Shown: piece by piece, positions 26,818 to 36,288 of the stretch
Numbering within the stretch: the stretch's first letter is position 1
Layout of the letters: each line of letters starts with the position of its first letter
Source of the DNA: Flavobacterium humi
Lineage (GTDB): Bacteria > Bacteroidota > Bacteroidia > Flavobacteriales > Flavobacteriaceae
Reading direction: 5' to 3'
DNA: 64,000 nt
Assembly (NCBI RefSeq): GCF_004745595.1
Contig: NZ_SRLH01000003.1
Location: 248,001 to 312,000, forward strand
The notes under the pieces: model-generated
Seen by the model: only the letters and a program-made list of their open reading frames with translations
The model's database searches: none
What the model was told of the DNA's origin: nothing
Translations under genes and position numbers: made by a program

Positions 26818-27294
26818 TTATTCCTTTTTATCGGCTATTTCGATAAGTTTATTTACGATTTTTGCTATTTCTGCCGGCGGGGCTCCTCCATCGAAGGTTA
26901 CCGATTCGAACGTTTTCCCTTTTTCGATCACTCTGAAGTTTGCCATCGGCGCACCATCATGGAAACGTTCTTCAGTAGGCGCTTTCAGGTTGGCCAGGCC
27001 GTCCTTGTTCACTGATTTGTAAAGCGAAACCAGTTCTTTCCAGTCCGCATCGCTTATTTTGACTTCTTCCGGTTTTCCATCCCGTACATTGGTTACCCAG
27101 GCCACCTGGTCTGCAACGGAGATTTTCCTGAAAAAACCACGGGTGTTGGCTTCGTATTCCAATGTTGGGAGCACTGTTTGCTGTTTCATTACGGTTTCTT
27201 CGCTTACATTGTTGCTTGCTGCTGCTGCTTTCTTTTGGCAATTGCAACTTGAAAAAGTCACTATCATGGCCGTTAGTAAGGTAATTGCTTTCAT
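26818..27294 (-). CDS. Uncharacterised lipoprotein inside the SUF operon
   Basis: A 158-residue lipoprotein-like protein. The signal peptide ends in a Cys-rich junction (FSSCNCQKK, Cys near 17). The mature part has GFFRKISVADQVAW, DADWKELVSLYKSVN and FDGGAPPAEIAKIVN. It is flanked tightly by sufS (12 bp) and sufE (2 bp), so it is a true operon member. Why an exported protein sits among cytosolic Fe-S genes is unclear. Confidence 0.75.
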   Translation of the reverse strand: MKAITLLTAMIVTFSSCNCQKKAAAASNNVSEETVMKQQTVLPTLEYEANTRGFFRKISVADQVAWVTNVRDGKPEEVKISDADWKELVSLYKSVNKDGLANLKAPTEERFHDGAPMANFRVIEKGKTFESVTFDGGAPPAEIAKIVNKLIEIADKKE

Positions 27295-27306
27295 AATTTA
27301 TGGGTT

Positions 27307-28518
27307 TTAGGATAACATCATTTTAGCTTTTTGGACCGCTTCTACAAATATATCAATTTCTTCCTTGGTATTATAAAACGCAAAACTTGCTCTTATCGTT
27401 CCCGGGATATTAAAATAATTCATAATCGGCTGTGCGCAATGATGGCCGGTTCGTACCGCTACCCCTAATTTGTCAACAATCGTACCAATGTCATACGGAT
27501 GGATGCCTTCGATGTTAAAAGAAATTACGGAGGTCTTCTCGCCGGTGCCGTAAATCGTGAGTCCTTCTATTTCCGATAATTTGGCCGTTCCATATTGAAG
27601 TAGTTCCTTTTCCTGCTTTTGAATCGCATCAAAACCTACTTCGTTCAAAAAATCAATGGCCGTTCCCAACACGATCCCACCGGCAATATTAGGCGTCCCG
27701 GCTTCAAATTTATGCGGCAGTTCGGCGTAGGTTGTTTTTTCGAAAGTAACTTCTTTGATCATTTCTCCTCCTCCCTGATAAGGCGGCAGTTTATTGAGCC
27801 ACGCTTCTTTTCCATAAAGGATCCCAACTCCGGTCGGCCCGCAGATTTTATGCCCTGAAAACACATAAAAATCACAATCCAGGGCTTGTACATCCGGTTT
27901 TAGATGCGGAGTTGCCTGCGCCCCGTCAATAAGGATCGCTGCACCGGCCTGATGCGCTTTATCAATCATGTAGCGGATCGGGTTGATAATTCCCAAAGCG
28001 TTTGAAATATGGTTTACGGCAACAATCCTGGTTTTATCGGAAAGCAGCCTGTCAAATTCGGAAAGGATCAGTTCCCCGTTTTCATCCATTGGGATCACGA
28101 CAAGCTTGGCTCCGGTCCTTTCGCAAAGCATTTGCCAAGGGACAATGTTGCTGTGGTGTTCCAATGCGGAAACCATTACCTCATCGCCTTTGGTTACAAT
28201 CGAAGCAAATCCGTTGGCCACCAGATTGATCCCGTGCGTAGTCCCCGAAGTAAAAATCACTTCATGAAGGTGCTCCGCGTTAATGTGGTCCTGTATTTTA
28301 GCCCGTGAAATTTCATAGGCATCAGTAGCCAACTGGCTTAAAGTGTGCACGCCACGGTGGATATTGGCATTTATTTCCTGGTAATATTTTTCAATCGCAT
28401 CAATGACCACTTTGGGTTTTTGCGAAGTCGCACCATTATCAAAATAGACTAAAGGCTTTCCGTTTACGGTTTGTGATAATATTGGAAATTGAGCTCTTAT
28501 TTTTTGAACATCAAACAT
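27307..28518 (-). CDS. sufS: SufS cysteine desulfurase
   Basis: A 403-residue PLP enzyme converting cysteine to alanine with transfer of sulfur to SufE. The PLP Lys is in FSGHKICGPTGVG, the substrate-binding block in DGAQATPHLKPDVQ, and the active-site Cys in RTGHHCAQP near the C-terminus. Length and motifs are those of group II (SufS/CsdA) desulfurases. It is the first gene of the downstream SUF half: sufS, lipoprotein, sufE, DUF59, DUF2480. Confidence 0.96.
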   Translation of the reverse strand: MFDVQKIRAQFPILSQTVNGKPLVYFDNGATSQKPKVVIDAIEKYYQEINANIHRGVHTLSQLATDAYEISRAKIQDHINAEHLHEVIFTSGTTHGINLVANGFASIVTKGDEVMVSALEHHSNIVPWQMLCERTGAKLVVIPMDENGELILSEFDRLLSDKTRIVAVNHISNALGIINPIRYMIDKAHQAGAAILIDGAQATPHLKPDVQALDCDFYVFSGHKICGPTGVGILYGKEAWLNKLPPYQGGGEMIKEVTFEKTTYAELPHKFEAGTPNIAGGIVLGTAIDFLNEVGFDAIQKQEKELLQYGTAKLSEIEGLTIYGTGEKTSVISFNIEGIHPYDIGTIVDKLGVAVRTGHHCAQPIMNYFNIPGTIRASFAFYNTKEEIDIFVEAVQKAKMMLS

Positions 28519-28584
28519 AACTTCTAAAATTTAGTGCAAATTTAAGTTATGTTTACTTAAAACAATACTAATGAATTGATAAAC

Positions 28585-29742
28585 TTAATATGTTCCTCCC
28601 GAACCGCCGCCGCTAAATCCTCCGCCGCCGAAAGGCATTTTCTGTTCTGTGGCCGAAACTCCTTTTAAACTTACCTGTGAATTTGCCATTATCACTTCGA
28701 TATTGGACAAAACGGTATTGTTTTCGTTCCTGTCCGGCATAAAAGTAATACCGCTTGTGTTGTTTTTCAACCTGGAAATGGCAAAATAGGAAATGGCAAA
28801 CAATAAGCATCCGCCTAGGATCAAAGCAATTTCAACCGGCAAAACCGAATAGTAGTACCTGATGGTGTAAAAGGAAAAGCCTAAAGCTGCCAAACCCACG
28901 TACAACATTAGTTTGTCTTTTTTGGCCAAAGAATAAAAGATATAAAAAAGCGGGATCAGGAAAGTGAATCCGTAAAATACAAAAGCAAACGGAATGTCCG
29001 AACCTGGCGCGAGGTCCAAATCCATCAAAGCAACCGAAAGCTCTCGTACCACAAGATAATTCATAGATGCGTAGGCTAAAACCAAGGCAAAACCCTGTAC
29101 AAGCAAAAGGCTGTTTTTGTAATATACTGCCGAAACCGAAATCAACCTGAAGTAAATAAAATAAATAATGAAGGCCAAAAGCAGCATGACAAAAGGAAGG
29201 AACGACATGTTGATCATTTTTTCCTCAACAATCAGATTACCAAAAAAACCGATTATCCCAATACAACCAATCAACGCAGATAAGGCATGGGCGTATCGCA
29301 AGCAGCTCAATAGCCCAACTATGGCCATTGTGGCAAAGACAACTGCGGGTTCTTCTGTGGCAACACCAACAGCTCCCAGCAAACAGCCTTGGGCTCCCAG
29401 TATAAAAGCATCGTCTAAGCCATGGCTTTTAAAATTTTGTACCGCCAAAAATTCAGATGCAACAATACCAATAATGGCATATATAAAAACCAAGGCTTTA
29501 TACTGGTTTTCCAAAAAAGGAAGCGTCATCAAAGAAACTACTCCTGCAATGGAAGAATACAAAAATGACCCTAGCAGGAAAAAACCAATCCGGACCAATA
29601 TATTCTGGTGGTTTTTTAGTGTTGGGCGTTTTGCGGCAATTCCATCAAGCTGGTTCTTCGGTATAAAACCGCTGTTTTTCAAGTGCTGTGCTTCATTAAA
29701 CAGGAACGTATTGTCTAACAGCTCTTTATTGTATGCTATCAT
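28585..29742 (-). CDS. Polytopic membrane protein with Gly-rich C-terminus
   Basis: A 385-residue inner-membrane protein with about ten hydrophobic segments (for example FFLLGSFLYSSIAGVVSL, IALILGGCLLFAISYFAI). It ends in a striking FGGGGFSGGGSGGTY tail. An N-terminal cytosolic helix (NGFIPKNQLDGIA region) precedes the first membrane segment. The start overlaps the end of the upstream membrane-protein gene by 17 bp, so the two are translationally linked and probably work as a pair. Likely related to DUF4401-type proteins; function unknown. Confidence 0.75.
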   Translation of the reverse strand: MIAYNKELLDNTFLFNEAQHLKNSGFIPKNQLDGIAAKRPTLKNHQNILVRIGFFLLGSFLYSSIAGVVSLMTLPFLENQYKALVFIYAIIGIVASEFLAVQNFKSHGLDDAFILGAQGCLLGAVGVATEEPAVVFATMAIVGLLSCLRYAHALSALIGCIGIIGFFGNLIVEEKMINMSFLPFVMLLLAFIIYFIYFRLISVSAVYYKNSLLLVQGFALVLAYASMNYLVVRELSVALMDLDLAPGSDIPFAFVFYGFTFLIPLFYIFYSLAKKDKLMLYVGLAALGFSFYTIRYYYSVLPVEIALILGGCLLFAISYFAISRLKNNTSGITFMPDRNENNTVLSNIEVIMANSQVSLKGVSATEQKMPFGGGGFSGGGSGGTY

Positions 29743-30715
29743 GTGCTTTTTTGTTAAATTGTTTTATCAATTGGATAAATCCAACTATCGATCCGATGAA
29801 ATATAAGGGCGCCATAATGATTATGAATTCCCCGAACAAATCCAGATCAACAATATCAAACAGCCTGAACAGGAAGATGTTAAAACCGATATAGGCATAC
29901 ACCAGCGTGAAGGTAAAAATGGAAATGGCTTTGGTTTGGTAACTAACCCGGTAGAAATAATACATGGAAGCTGCCATTAACAACACAAAAACGAACCAGT
30001 AATCCTCTGTCAGCCCTGCAATGCAGCAAAGGCCAATTAAATGCTGGGCAAAGGTCAGGAATACCAGGCTGAAATGTTTTTTTAGAAGCATTTTTCCGGA
30101 ATAATGATTCCAAACCAACAGCAAAACCCCTAAAGCCAGCCCGTAATAAGAAAGCATAGGATTGTTATAAATATCATTTTCCAGGATATCCTTCGGTGTT
30201 AGGGAAATTCCTATGGTCGTTGCCAAAGCCGTAATGGCAATGGACAACGCACTTTTATTATTGAAATAATATGCTACGCCAAAACCGAACAAAGCCGAAA
30301 CCAAGGTTGCCCAACTGTAATTCGCTCCGAAAACCTGGTACTGGAACTGAAAATAACCCATAAAAATGCAGCACAGGATTGTACCCGCGAGCACCAGGTA
30401 ATTGTAGACCGGATTTTCAAAATCAACATCTTCCCTTGAAAACCCTTTTGATTTTTTAAAACTAAAATAAAAACAGGCCGCAGTTACCAAAAACAAAACA
30501 CCCAAAATAAAACCATGCCCGATGCTGTCTATGTTCTTGTAAATCAGGATCCCGATTCCTGTTGTAAAAAGCAATACTGCCAAATACAGTAAAAACAGCA
30601 GTTCGTTGTGCAGGGAAAAAATGCCGAGGGCACGGTATTCCTCAATATCACTGAGCTGTTCCGCTGAAATAAATTCTTCTTCCCTTAATTTGTGTACTAG
30701 TTCTTCTTGTTTCAT
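29726..30715 (-). CDS. DUF2157-like polytopic membrane protein
   Basis: A 329-residue membrane protein. An N-terminal soluble helix resembling the DUF2157 lead (LVHKLREEEFISAEQLSDIE) is followed by about ten transmembrane segments. It overlaps the next gene, also polytopic, by 17 bp. Together they resemble the paired DUF2157/DUF4401 genes seen in other bacteria. They sit between the two halves of the SUF cluster on the same strand, but nothing in them suggests Fe-S chemistry. Confidence 0.72.
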   Translation of the reverse strand: MKQEELVHKLREEEFISAEQLSDIEEYRALGIFSLHNELLFLLYLAVLLFTTGIGILIYKNIDSIGHGFILGVLFLVTAACFYFSFKKSKGFSREDVDFENPVYNYLVLAGTILCCIFMGYFQFQYQVFGANYSWATLVSALFGFGVAYYFNNKSALSIAITALATTIGISLTPKDILENDIYNNPMLSYYGLALGVLLLVWNHYSGKMLLKKHFSLVFLTFAQHLIGLCCIAGLTEDYWFVFVLLMAASMYYFYRVSYQTKAISIFTFTLVYAYIGFNIFLFRLFDIVDLDLFGEFIIIMAPLYFIGSIVGFIQLIKQFNKKAHDSIQ

Positions 30716-30828
30716 TTTTCAATCGCTTACAAACAAATATACCTAAAAGAGAAATAAAATTCAGTAAAATTATCGGGCTGTAAGAACGAAAAGCTTTTTT
30801 TAGTAATTTGCGGTAAACTTTACAACTC

Positions 30829-32175
30829 ATGAAAAAAATATTTGGTTTTATAGCCCTTGTGCTTTTGGCCGTAATTCTTTACTACGGATTTGAAACGTAT
30901 CCAAAACTGGACCTGATTTCCGGGTTTTCTTCAAAAAGCATCGCTTCGGGGCATTTTATAGACAACCGTTCGCTTGAGACCATCCAGCAGGGTGATAACG
31001 ATATTGACATGATCGATTTGGCCAAAAACGAAATTGACGAAACGGCCAAAATCGCATCCGCATCAGTGTATGGTTTGAAAAGCAGGAAGGCCATTTACCG
31101 GGAAGGCCTGGGAGCGGTCCTGATTGATGACAATTTTGATGTGAACAAACCGTATGACATCCCAAAAAGAACCATTATAGAGAACAATTTGCCTTTCCCG
31201 TACGGAAATAACGAACCCAAGGATACCCTTTTCAGTACGATTGATTACAAAAGGCTGCAATCGGCGGTAGACAATGCCTTCGATAAAAAAGGAGAAAAAA
31301 AACGACGCACCCGTTCGATCCTTGTCATTTATAAAGATAAAATCATTGCCGAAAAATACGCTGACGGGTTTTCGAAAAAATCGAAGATACTCGGATGGTC
31401 CATGACCAAAAGCATCACGGCCACTTATTTTGGGATCCTTCAGAAGCAAGGCAAATTCGACATCAACAAACCGGCACCTGTTGCAGAATGGAAAAATGAC
31501 CAGCGCAAAAACATCACCACCAATGATTTGCTACACATGAATTCGGGGTTGGCATGGGAAGAAGATTACACCAAAATCTCAGATGTAACCAAAATGCTTT
31601 TCCAGGCGGAAGACATGTCGAAATGCCAGATCGAAAAACCGGCCGCTTTCAAACCCAACACCCATTGGAACTATTCTTCGGGGACTACCAACCTGTTATC
31701 GGGCATTTTGCGCCAGCAATTCAAAACGCATCAGGAATACCTTGATTTCTGGTACAGTTCCCTATTGGATAAAATTGGCATGAATTCCGCGCTGGTAGAA
31801 ACCGATATGGCGGGCAACTTCGTAGGTTCTTCTTACGGTTGGGCCACAACACGCGATTGGGCAAAATTCGGATTGCTGTATTTGCACAAAGGCAACTGGA
31901 ACGGCGAACAAATCCTGGACGAAAGCTGGGTAAAATACGTTTCTACGCCTACAAACGATTCCAAAGGGCAATATGGTGCACAATTCTGGCTTAATGCCGG
32001 CGGTTATTTCCCGGATGTGCCTAAGGAAATGTTTTACTGCAGTGGTTACCAGGGGCAGATGATTGCTATTTTCCCTTCAAAGGACTTAGTTATTGTACGA
32101 ATGGGGCTCACGGAAGAGCCGGATTTCGATTTTAATGGATTTTTGAAAGAAGTGGTGGGAAGTTTGAAGAAATAA
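30829..32175 (+). CDS. Serine hydrolase, beta-lactamase/class C family
   Basis: A 448-residue protein with one N-terminal hydrophobic signal or anchor (FGFIALVLLAVILYYGF). The catalytic SxxK tetrad is Ser191-Met-Thr-Lys194 in GWSMTKS. A tyrosine motif follows in HWNYSSGTTN, and GYQGQMIAIFP occupies the place of the third motif. Relatives include D-aminopeptidases, esterases and DD-peptidases, so the substrate cannot be set. It is in opposite orientation to, and interrupts, the SUF gene run, ending at a bidirectional terminator beside sufD. Confidence 0.87.
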   Translation: MKKIFGFIALVLLAVILYYGFETYPKLDLISGFSSKSIASGHFIDNRSLETIQQGDNDIDMIDLAKNEIDETAKIASASVYGLKSRKAIYREGLGAVLIDDNFDVNKPYDIPKRTIIENNLPFPYGNNEPKDTLFSTIDYKRLQSAVDNAFDKKGEKKRRTRSILVIYKDKIIAEKYADGFSKKSKILGWSMTKSITATYFGILQKQGKFDINKPAPVAEWKNDQRKNITTNDLLHMNSGLAWEEDYTKISDVTKMLFQAEDMSKCQIEKPAAFKPNTHWNYSSGTTNLLSGILRQQFKTHQEYLDFWYSSLLDKIGMNSALVETDMAGNFVGSSYGWATTRDWAKFGLLYLHKGNWNGEQILDESWVKYVSTPTNDSKGQYGAQFWLNAGGYFPDVPKEMFYCSGYQGQMIAIFPSKDLVIVRMGLTEEPDFDFNGFLKEVVGSLKK

Positions 32176-32192
32176 AACAACCTGTTTATCAT

Positions 32193-32227
32193 AAAAAAAA
32201 CCCGCTACTCAGGTAGCGGGTTTTGTT
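32193..32227. terminator. Bidirectional terminator
   Basis: Stem AAAACCCGCTAC / GTAGCGGGTTTT with loop TCAG, between the serine hydrolase and sufD. Confidence 0.88.
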
Positions 32228-33544
32228 TTATAAATCAAATCCTAAATTCACGCCTAATTTTGTGGCGATGATCTTGGCAATCTTGATTTTCAGTTCCGGT
32301 ATTTTGATGCTGGAAGTCACTTCGCTTGTAAAAGCATACATCAGCAATGCTTTGGCTTCTTTTTTAGGAATACCACGCTGTTGCATGTAGAACATGGCGT
32401 TTTCATCCAATTGCCCGATTGTGCATCCGTGAGAGCATTTTACATCATCGGCAAAAATCTCCAATTGCGGCTTGGCGTTTATCGTGGCTTTGTCGCTCAA
32501 TAAAATATTGTTGTTCTGCTGGAAAGCATCGGTTTTCTGCGCTTCTTTTTCCACAAAAATCTTCCCGTTGAAAACCCCGGTCGAGCTATCGTTCAGGATT
32601 GTTTTGTAATTCTGGTGGCTTTCGCAGTTAGGCGTTGCATGCTGTACCAATGTATAATGGTCCACATGCTGCTTGTCGCCGATAATCGTGATTCCTTTAA
32701 GTGTACTGTCGATCCTTTCCCCTTGATGGTAGAAATTCAGGTTGTTCCTGGTGATGTTCCCTCCGAAAGAAAAAGTGTGCACAGCTACGCGGCTTTCCTG
32801 CTTTTGGGCGATATACGTATTGTCTACCAAATTGGAAGACTGAAGGTCATTTTGGATTTTATAATAATCGACAATGGCACGTTTCTGGGCAAAGATTTCC
32901 GTTACCGAATTGGTCAGGACCGGATTCTCGTTCAGGCTCTGGTGACGCTCAATGATCTGGACATGGGCGTTTTCACCCACAATGATCAGGTTTCTCGGCT
33001 GGACCATCAGCGCAGCTTCATTCCCCGTTGAAAAATAAATGATCTCGATTGGTTTTTCGACCACTTTGCTTTTAGGGATATTGATGTAAGCCCCTTCATT
33101 GGCGAAAGCAGTATTCAGCGTCGTAAGGCTTTCTTCCTTGCTGGCTACCTGATTAAAGAAAGTATCGATAATCATTTTGTATTTCGGTTTGGTCAAAGCC
33201 GATGACATCAGGCAAACATCCAACCCGTCGTGCGTTGTCGAAGACAGGTAAGAACTGAAGATCCCATCGATGAAAATCACCTTATACGTATCTACATCAT
33301 TCAAAAAGAACTTCTTAACGTCCTTGAATTCAATGGCATTGTCTTTTTTCGGGAATACGCTGAAATCATTTTTAAGAATGGTGTTCAGCGAAGTATATTT
33401 CCAGGATTCTTCCTTTTTGGTCGGGAATCCTTTGGTTTCAAAATTTTTAATGGCCGAAGTCCTGATGTCGTGCAAATCAGCGTTTACATCCACATTTTCT
33501 TCAAAAGCCATGAAAGAGGCAATCAATTTTTCTTTCAATTCCAT
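32228..33544 (-). CDS. sufD: SufD scaffold subunit
   Basis: A 438-residue subunit of the SufBCD Fe-S scaffold. The C-terminal core has the SufBD-type motifs NCESHQNYKTIL, GKIFVEKEAQKTDAFQQNN, DDVKCSHGCTIG and the terminal RGIPKKEAKALL. The ATG at 33544 (MELKEKLIASF) lies 1 bp after the sufC stop. The in-frame extension upstream would overlap sufC and encodes unrelated sequence. It is the last gene of the upstream SUF half and stops at a shared terminator. Confidence 0.95.
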   Translation of the reverse strand: MELKEKLIASFMAFEENVDVNADLHDIRTSAIKNFETKGFPTKKEESWKYTSLNTILKNDFSVFPKKDNAIEFKDVKKFFLNDVDTYKVIFIDGIFSSYLSSTTHDGLDVCLMSSALTKPKYKMIIDTFFNQVASKEESLTTLNTAFANEGAYINIPKSKVVEKPIEIIYFSTGNEAALMVQPRNLIIVGENAHVQIIERHQSLNENPVLTNSVTEIFAQKRAIVDYYKIQNDLQSSNLVDNTYIAQKQESRVAVHTFSFGGNITRNNLNFYHQGERIDSTLKGITIIGDKQHVDHYTLVQHATPNCESHQNYKTILNDSSTGVFNGKIFVEKEAQKTDAFQQNNNILLSDKATINAKPQLEIFADDVKCSHGCTIGQLDENAMFYMQQRGIPKKEAKALLMYAFTSEVTSSIKIPELKIKIAKIIATKLGVNLGFDL

Positions 33545-33545
33545 A

Positions 33546-34298
33546 TTATGCTTCTTGTTCTTGTTTAATCCAGTCGTAGCCTTTTTCTTCCAGTTCAAGG
33601 GCCAGCTCTTTCCCACCCGATTTTACGATTTTCCCATCGTATAAAACGTGCACGAAATCAGGGACGATATACTCCAACAAACGCTGATAGTGCGTAATGA
33701 CAATTACTGCATTGTCCTTGCTTTTCAGCTTATTGACACCGTTGGCCACGATGCGAAGGGCATCGATATCCAATCCTGAATCCGTTTCGTCCAGGATGGC
33801 TAATTTCGGGTTTAGCATCGCCATCTGGAAAATCTCGTTGCGTTTCTTTTCTCCACCTGAAAAACCTTCGTTAAGCGAGCGGGACAGGAATTTACGGTCA
33901 ATTTCCAACAATTCCGATTTTTCACGGATCAGTTTAAGCATTTCATTGGCAGGCATTTCTTCCTGGCCGTTGGCTTTGCGTGTTTCGTTGATGGAAGTTT
34001 TCATGAAGTTGGTTACCGAAACCCCAGGGATTTCCACAGGATACTGAAAGGAAAGGAAAACGCCTTTGTGCGCTCTTTCCTCCGGAGCCAATTCTGAGAT
34101 ATCTTCTCCTTCAAGATTGATTTCCCCTTGGGTCACTTCGTAATTTTCATTCCCGGCGATAATGGAGGACAAGGTACTTTTCCCGGCACCGTTCGGCCCC
34201 ATGATTGCGTGTACTTCGCCTGCTTTTACCTCAAGGTTGATTCCTTTTAATATTTCCTTATCTTCTATACTTGCGTGTAAATTCTTTATTGATAACAT
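33546..34298 (-). CDS. sufC: SufC ATPase
   Basis: A 250-residue ABC-type ATPase that drives SufBCD scaffold conformational change. Walker A is GPNGAGKST (about 34-42), the signature region is SLNEGFSGGEKKRNEI, and Walker B is LAILDETDSGLDIDAL, all as in canonical SufC. It lies 30 bp downstream of sufB and 1 bp upstream of sufD. Confidence 0.97.
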   Translation of the reverse strand: MLSIKNLHASIEDKEILKGINLEVKAGEVHAIMGPNGAGKSTLSSIIAGNENYEVTQGEINLEGEDISELAPEERAHKGVFLSFQYPVEIPGVSVTNFMKTSINETRKANGQEEMPANEMLKLIREKSELLEIDRKFLSRSLNEGFSGGEKKRNEIFQMAMLNPKLAILDETDSGLDIDALRIVANGVNKLKSKDNAVIVITHYQRLLEYIVPDFVHVLYDGKIVKSGGKELALELEEKGYDWIKQEQEA

Positions 34299-34328
34299 TT
34301 TTCGAATGTATTTTATTCTGATTTGTAA

Positions 34329-35777
34329 TTAACCTACGGAACCTTCAAGGGAGATTTCCAATAATTTCTGTGCTTCTACCGCAAATTCCATCGGAAGTTT
34401 GTTCAATACCTCCTTACTGAAACCGTTTACGATCAAGGCAATGGCTTTCTCGGTCGGGATTCCGCGCTGGTTGCAGTAAAACACCTGGTCTTCCCCGATT
34501 TTTGAAGTTGTCGCCTCATGCTCGATTTTGGCAGATGTATTTTTACTTTCGATATACGGGAAAGTGTGCGCACCGCAATTGTTGCCCATCAGCAGTGAGT
34601 CACATTGCGAGAAATTCCTCGCATTATCGGCACGGGCGCTGATTTGTACCAGGCCTCGGTAACTATTTTGCGATTTTCCTGCAGAAATTCCTTTGGAAAT
34701 AATGGTTGATTTCGTGTTTTTACCCAAATGGACCATTTTTGTCCCGGTATCGGCTTGTTGGAAATTATTGGTTACGGCAATGGAGTAAAATTCCCCAATT
34801 GAATTGTCTCCTTTTAGTACACAAGACGGGTACTTCCAAGTCACGGCAGAACCGGTTTCCACTTGTGTCCAGGAGATTTTTGCGTTTTTCTCGCACAAGC
34901 CTCTTTTGGTTACAAAATTGAAAACGCCTCCTTTTCCTTCCTTGTTCCCCGGGTACCAGTTTTGTACCGTAGAATATTTTATTTCGGCATCATCAAGGGC
35001 GATAAGTTCTACAACTGCAGCGTGCAGCTGGTTCTCATCACGGCTTGGCGCCGTACATCCTTCCAGGTATGAAACATAACTTCCTTCATCGGCAATGACC
35101 AATGTTCTTTCAAACTGCCCTGTCCCTGCCTGGTTGATCCTGAAATACGTTGATAATTCCATTGGGCAGCGAACGCCTTTTGGGATATAACAGAAAGAAC
35201 CGTCAGAGAAAACAGCAGAATTTAGTGCGGCATAGAAATTGTCTTTCTGCGGAACCACAGTCCCCAGGTATTTCTGTACCAATTCCGGATGTTCTTTGAT
35301 CGCTTCGGAAATAGGGCAGAAAATAATGCCTTTTTCCGCTAATGTTTTTTTGAATGTAGTGGCCACCGAGACAGAATCAACAACGATATCCATAGCGATA
35401 TTGTTCATCTTCTTTTGTTCATCGAGTGAAATACCCAGTTTTTTGTACATCGCCAAAAGTTCCGGGTCTACATCGTCCAGGGTTTTGTTGGGATCTACTT
35501 TTTTAGGGGCGGAATAATACGATATGGCCTGGAAATCAGGTTTATCATATGCCACATTTGCCCAATTTGGCTCGGTCATTTCTTTCCAGGCACGAAACGC
35601 TTCGATGCGCCAGTCGGTCATCCATTGCGGTTCTTCCTTTTTAAGTGAAATGGCCCGTACAATATCTTCATTTAAGCCAATAGGAAAAGTTTCGGATTCT
35701 ATATCAGTATAAAACCCGTACTCGTACTCTTTGTTTTCGAGTTCAATTTTTAGGTCGTCCTCCGTGTATTTTGACAT
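34329..35777 (-). CDS. sufB: SufB scaffold subunit
   Basis: A 482-residue main subunit of the SufBCD complex on which the cluster is built. It has [39 protein letters not shown] and the C-terminal [21 protein letters not shown] region with conserved Cys and Glu. It sits 18 bp after the A-type carrier gene. Length matches the family. Confidence 0.97.
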   Translation of the reverse strand: MSKYTEDDLKIELENKEYEYGFYTDIESETFPIGLNEDIVRAISLKKEEPQWMTDWRIEAFRAWKEMTEPNWANVAYDKPDFQAISYYSAPKKVDPNKTLDDVDPELLAMYKKLGISLDEQKKMNNIAMDIVVDSVSVATTFKKTLAEKGIIFCPISEAIKEHPELVQKYLGTVVPQKDNFYAALNSAVFSDGSFCYIPKGVRCPMELSTYFRINQAGTGQFERTLVIADEGSYVSYLEGCTAPSRDENQLHAAVVELIALDDAEIKYSTVQNWYPGNKEGKGGVFNFVTKRGLCEKNAKISWTQVETGSAVTWKYPSCVLKGDNSIGEFYSIAVTNNFQQADTGTKMVHLGKNTKSTIISKGISAGKSQNSYRGLVQISARADNARNFSQCDSLLMGNNCGAHTFPYIESKNTSAKIEHEATTSKIGEDQVFYCNQRGIPTEKAIALIVNGFSKEVLNKLPMEFAVEAQKLLEISLEGSVG

Positions 35778-35795
35778 AATTTTTTTTAATTTTTT

Positions 35796-36125
35796 TTATA
35801 AGGAAAAGCTTTCCCCACAACCGCAAGTCCTGTTAGCATTAGGATTATTGAAAATAAAACCTTTCCCATTCAATCCTCCTGAAAATTCCAAAATAGTCCC
35901 AGCCAGGTAAAGGAAGCTTTTTTTCTCGACCGCAATCTTAACATTGTTGTCCTCGAAAATCTTATCATCTTCTCCTATTTCCCTGTCAAATTTCAATTCA
36001 TAAGACAATCCTGAACACCCACCGCTTTTTACGCCAACTCTAACGTAATCTTTAGTAGCATCAAAACCGTCATCTTTCATCATATCGACAATTTTTTTAC
36101 TTGCTGTATCTGATACCTTTATCAT
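35796..36125 (-). CDS. A-type Fe-S carrier (HesB/IscA/SufA family)
   Basis: A 109-residue protein with the three conserved cysteines: one in SGGCSGLSYEL and the pair in the terminal RTCGCGESF. A-type proteins carry Fe-S clusters from scaffold to target. The ATG at 36125 (MIKVSDTASKK) is preferred over starts up to 72 bases upstream, whose extra residues are not family-like and overlap the promoter. It is the first gene of the SUF operon. Confidence 0.93.
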   Translation of the reverse strand: MIKVSDTASKKIVDMMKDDGFDATKDYVRVGVKSGGCSGLSYELKFDREIGEDDKIFEDNNVKIAVEKKSFLYLAGTILEFSGGLNGKGFIFNNPNANRTCGCGESFSL

Positions 36126-36154
36126 CGTTAATTTGATTTTGTCTAAATAATCCA

Positions 36155-36162
36155 CAAAGATA
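36155..36162 (-). promoter_or_regulatory. -7 element for the SUF operon
   Basis: TATCTTTG on the minus strand matches TAnnTTTG, 30 bp upstream of the A-type carrier start. No regulator site (for example an IscR box) is recognised. Confidence 0.45.
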
Positions 36163-36288
36163 CTATATAAAAAACCTTTTTCCATAATTACTAACATTTT
36201 TATAACTAATCCGGCTATAGAAAAAGTTTATCAGGCCATTATAAAACGGCCCGTTTTTCTTAAATTGCAGTTTTTTTAAAACAAGACC

